This document shows, one piece after another, positions 62,665-64,000 of a DNA stretch of 64,000 bases; the first letter of the stretch is position 1; every line of letters begins with the position of its first letter. The notes beneath the pieces are model-generated. The model searched no databases. It was not told the DNA's origin and saw only the letters and a list, made by a program, of their open reading frames with translations. The translations under genes and the position numbers were made by a program. Origin of the DNA: Zobellia laminariae (GTDB lineage: Bacteria > Bacteroidota > Bacteroidia > Flavobacteriales > Flavobacteriaceae); contig NZ_RCNS01000001.1 of NCBI RefSeq assembly GCF_009725995.1, positions 600,283 through 664,282 of the forward strand. The letters are read 5' to 3'.

Positions 62665-63393
62665 TTAAAAATACGCTAAAAAGTCTTTCTTCTTTGAAGC
62701 CGAGACCAGTAACTCTTTTCCGTTAGAGACTACTACACTCCCTCCCTTTCCTTTTCTGTATTTTACTACCTCGTTCACATTTACCAAATACGATTTATGA
62801 ATACGGGCAAACGAAAAACCGGCAAGCGCGTCTTCAAAATACTTTAAAGTTTTACTCACTAGAATCTTTTTATTTTCTAGATAAATCTCGGTGTAATTAT
62901 CATCGGCCTTACAATAGAGTATATCCGTAACATTAAGTACCTGAAAGCCATCTTGCTGCGGCAAAGTTATTTTCCCTTCTACCGATTTTAGTTTTGGCTG
63001 TAATACCGTATCTGCCAATTCATTTTCTTTATACTTGATATCCTGCACATAACTTACCGCCTTAATCAATTCATCAATATTTATAGGCTTCATAAGGTAA
63101 TAGGCGGCATGGCTATTTAAAGCATCCATAGCATATTGGTTATAAGCCGTTACAAAAACCGTCTCAAAAGTACGGTCAGGCAACTGGTCCAATAAATCAA
63201 AGGCATTTCCAAAAGGCATCTCTACATCTAAAAACACTAAATCTAAATCATGCTTTTGAATAAGCTCAAGCCCTTCTTGAATTGATGCCGCCTCTCCTAC
63301 CAAATTTACATCCGCACAGTATTTACCTAAATAGTTTCGTAATATTTCACGGCTATTGGCTTCGTCTTCTACAATTATGGCATTCAATTTCAT
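62665..63393 (-). CDS. LytTR-family response regulator
   Basis: Complete LytTR response regulator (242 residues). Receiver domain 1-120 with E9-D10-E11, phosphoacceptor D56 (FLDVEMPFGNAFDLL) and K102-type LMKPIN. LytTR DNA-binding domain about 140-242 (ILYCKADDNYTEIYLENKKILVSKTLKYFEDAL, and FARIHKSYLVNVNEVVKY, pieces). It pairs with the kinase encoded 29 bases upstream. This is a second LytS/LytTR system, distinct from that at the left edge; its targets are not visible. Confidence 0.96.
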   Translation of the reverse strand: MKLNAIIVEDEANSREILRNYLGKYCADVNLVGEAASIQEGLELIQKHDLDLVFLDVEMPFGNAFDLLDQLPDRTFETVFVTAYNQYAMDALNSHAAYYLMKPINIDELIKAVSYVQDIKYKENELADTVLQPKLKSVEGKITLPQQDGFQVLNVTDILYCKADDNYTEIYLENKKILVSKTLKYFEDALAGFSFARIHKSYLVNVNEVVKYRKGKGGSVVVSNGKELLVSASKKKDFLAYF

Positions 63394-63422
63394 GGCAAGT
63401 TTTTAAATAGAATAGAATTTTA

Positions 63423-64000
63423 TTAGTCTTTATGAAGAACGAACAGCACTTTTGTTCCAGAACCATCTACAGTAAGGTCAGAAATAGTAACATCTACCTT
63501 ATTCTTATACATATCATTTAGAATGGCAATTCGTTTTTTGATATTCCCCATACCCTTTGATTTCTGTTTCTTTTGGTTCTGAGTTTTTAGTTCCGCGGAT
63601 TTTTTTCTCCCGATACCGTCATCGGTAATCGTTATTTCTAAGGATATTGCCCCTTTTGGTTTTACATCGATTTTCAAAAAACCTTTTTCTTCTTTATATC
63701 TAAGTCCATGCCAAATAGCATTTTCTATATAAGGCTGAAGCAACATAGGCGGGATTTCAAAAGTTGAAACATCTATACTTTTATCTACATTCAATTCATA
63801 ATCAAACTTATCAGGAAAACGCGAATGCTCTAACTTTACATATAACTCCAATAAATCTAATTCTTTGGAAAGCGGAATAAAATCTTCCTCAGAATTCTCC
63901 AATACCGAGCGCATTAAGGTCGAAAACTCACTCAAAAACCGATTAGCACTGCGCTCATCACTCTTGGCTATATAATTATTGACTGAGTTAAGTGCATTAA
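63423..64000 (-). CDS. LytS-like sensor histidine kinase, partial at window edge
   Basis: C-terminal 192 residues of a His_kinase (PF06580)/HATPase_c sensor; the start lies beyond base 64000. The frame continues unbroken upstream of the internal TTG at 63935, giving NALNSVNNYIAKSDERSANRFL at the edge. This is the stretch just after the phosphoacceptor box, so the His itself is cut off. The N-box IPPMLLQPYIENAIWHG and the G-box ITDDGIG with MGNIKKRI are intact, so this kinase is catalytically competent in contrast to the degenerate one at the left end. It partners the LytTR regulator downstream. Confidence 0.92.
   Translation of the reverse strand, partial: NALNSVNNYIAKSDERSANRFLSEFSTLMRSVLENSEEDFIPLSKELDLLELYVKLEHSRFPDKFDYELNVDKSIDVSTFEIPPMLLQPYIENAIWHGLRYKEEKGFLKIDVKPKGAISLEITITDDGIGRKKSAELKTQNQKKQKSKGMGNIKKRIAILNDMYKNKVDVTISDLTVDGSGTKVLFVLHKD

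Overview
This window looks like a chromosomal segment of a marine-type Flavobacteriaceae (Bacteroidota) genome. The evidence is low GC, TTG...TAnnTTTG promoters, a PorP/SprF-OmpA-type B (CHU_C) type IX secretion triad, DUF6089 and DUF4136 proteins, the uppS-bamA-ompH-ompH cluster, LytS/LytTR two-component systems, and HPRT-adenylate kinase and FolK-deoxynucleoside kinase fusions. No genus is claimed. No insertion sequence, prophage, CRISPR array or restriction/defence island was seen. Most of the window is core housekeeping DNA.

Layout. 1-4.7 kb is the accessory-looking part. A leftward set of genes encodes an ankyrin-repeat exported protein, two related small membrane proteins, a degenerate LytS-like kinase, an intact LytS-like kinase and a LytTR-type response regulator that runs off the left edge. 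Upstream of the ankyrin gene are paired direct repeats with LytTR-like spacing, and next to them lies a decayed C-terminal fragment of an alpha-2-macroglobulin gene. 4.9-15 kb holds a DUF4136 lipoprotein, obgE, an hpt-adk fusion, divergent purK-purE with an EF-hand membrane protein and an M3 oligopeptidase, a deoxyribonucleotidase, a rhodanese, an ECF sigma factor with a mini anti-sigma, and a UbiA-like membrane protein. 15-20.6 kb holds gcvP, a KAS III-like enzyme, a methyltransferase-like protein and a family 2 glycosyltransferase. 20.7-28.2 kb is the leftward envelope/cofactor cluster: CBS protein, nadK, DUF6089, uppS, bamA and two ompH/skp genes. 28.3-33.8 kb holds pdxJ, a hydrolase, a small membrane protein, trigger factor, clpP and clpX.

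33.8-49.9 kb holds a hydrolase, a GH3 enzyme, DUF2797, a TVP38-like protein, a large AsmA protein, a queuosine-precursor transporter, an OmpA protein with calcium-binding repeats, sppA, folK-dNK, a SpoU methyltransferase and mutS. 50.0-53.1 kb holds tRNA-Gly(GCC), tRNA-Leu(TAA), a gene-poor stretch, proC and a DUF218 protein. 53.1-61.0 kb holds an Nramp-like transporter lacking the canonical metal ligands and the type IX triad with a 1226-residue cell-surface protein. 61.2-64.0 kb holds fabD, a gamma carbonic anhydrase-like protein and a second LytTR regulator/LytS kinase pair cut by the right edge.

The strongest candidate for something not fully described is the left-edge locus. It has a kinase/pseudokinase pair that arose by duplication, two paralogous small membrane partners, and a likely regulated target (the ankyrin protein) whose upstream region carries two direct-repeat pairs with 21-bp periodicity. 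Start codons were moved inward from the longest ORF where a terminator, promoter, upstream gene or family conservation argued for it; each case is noted.
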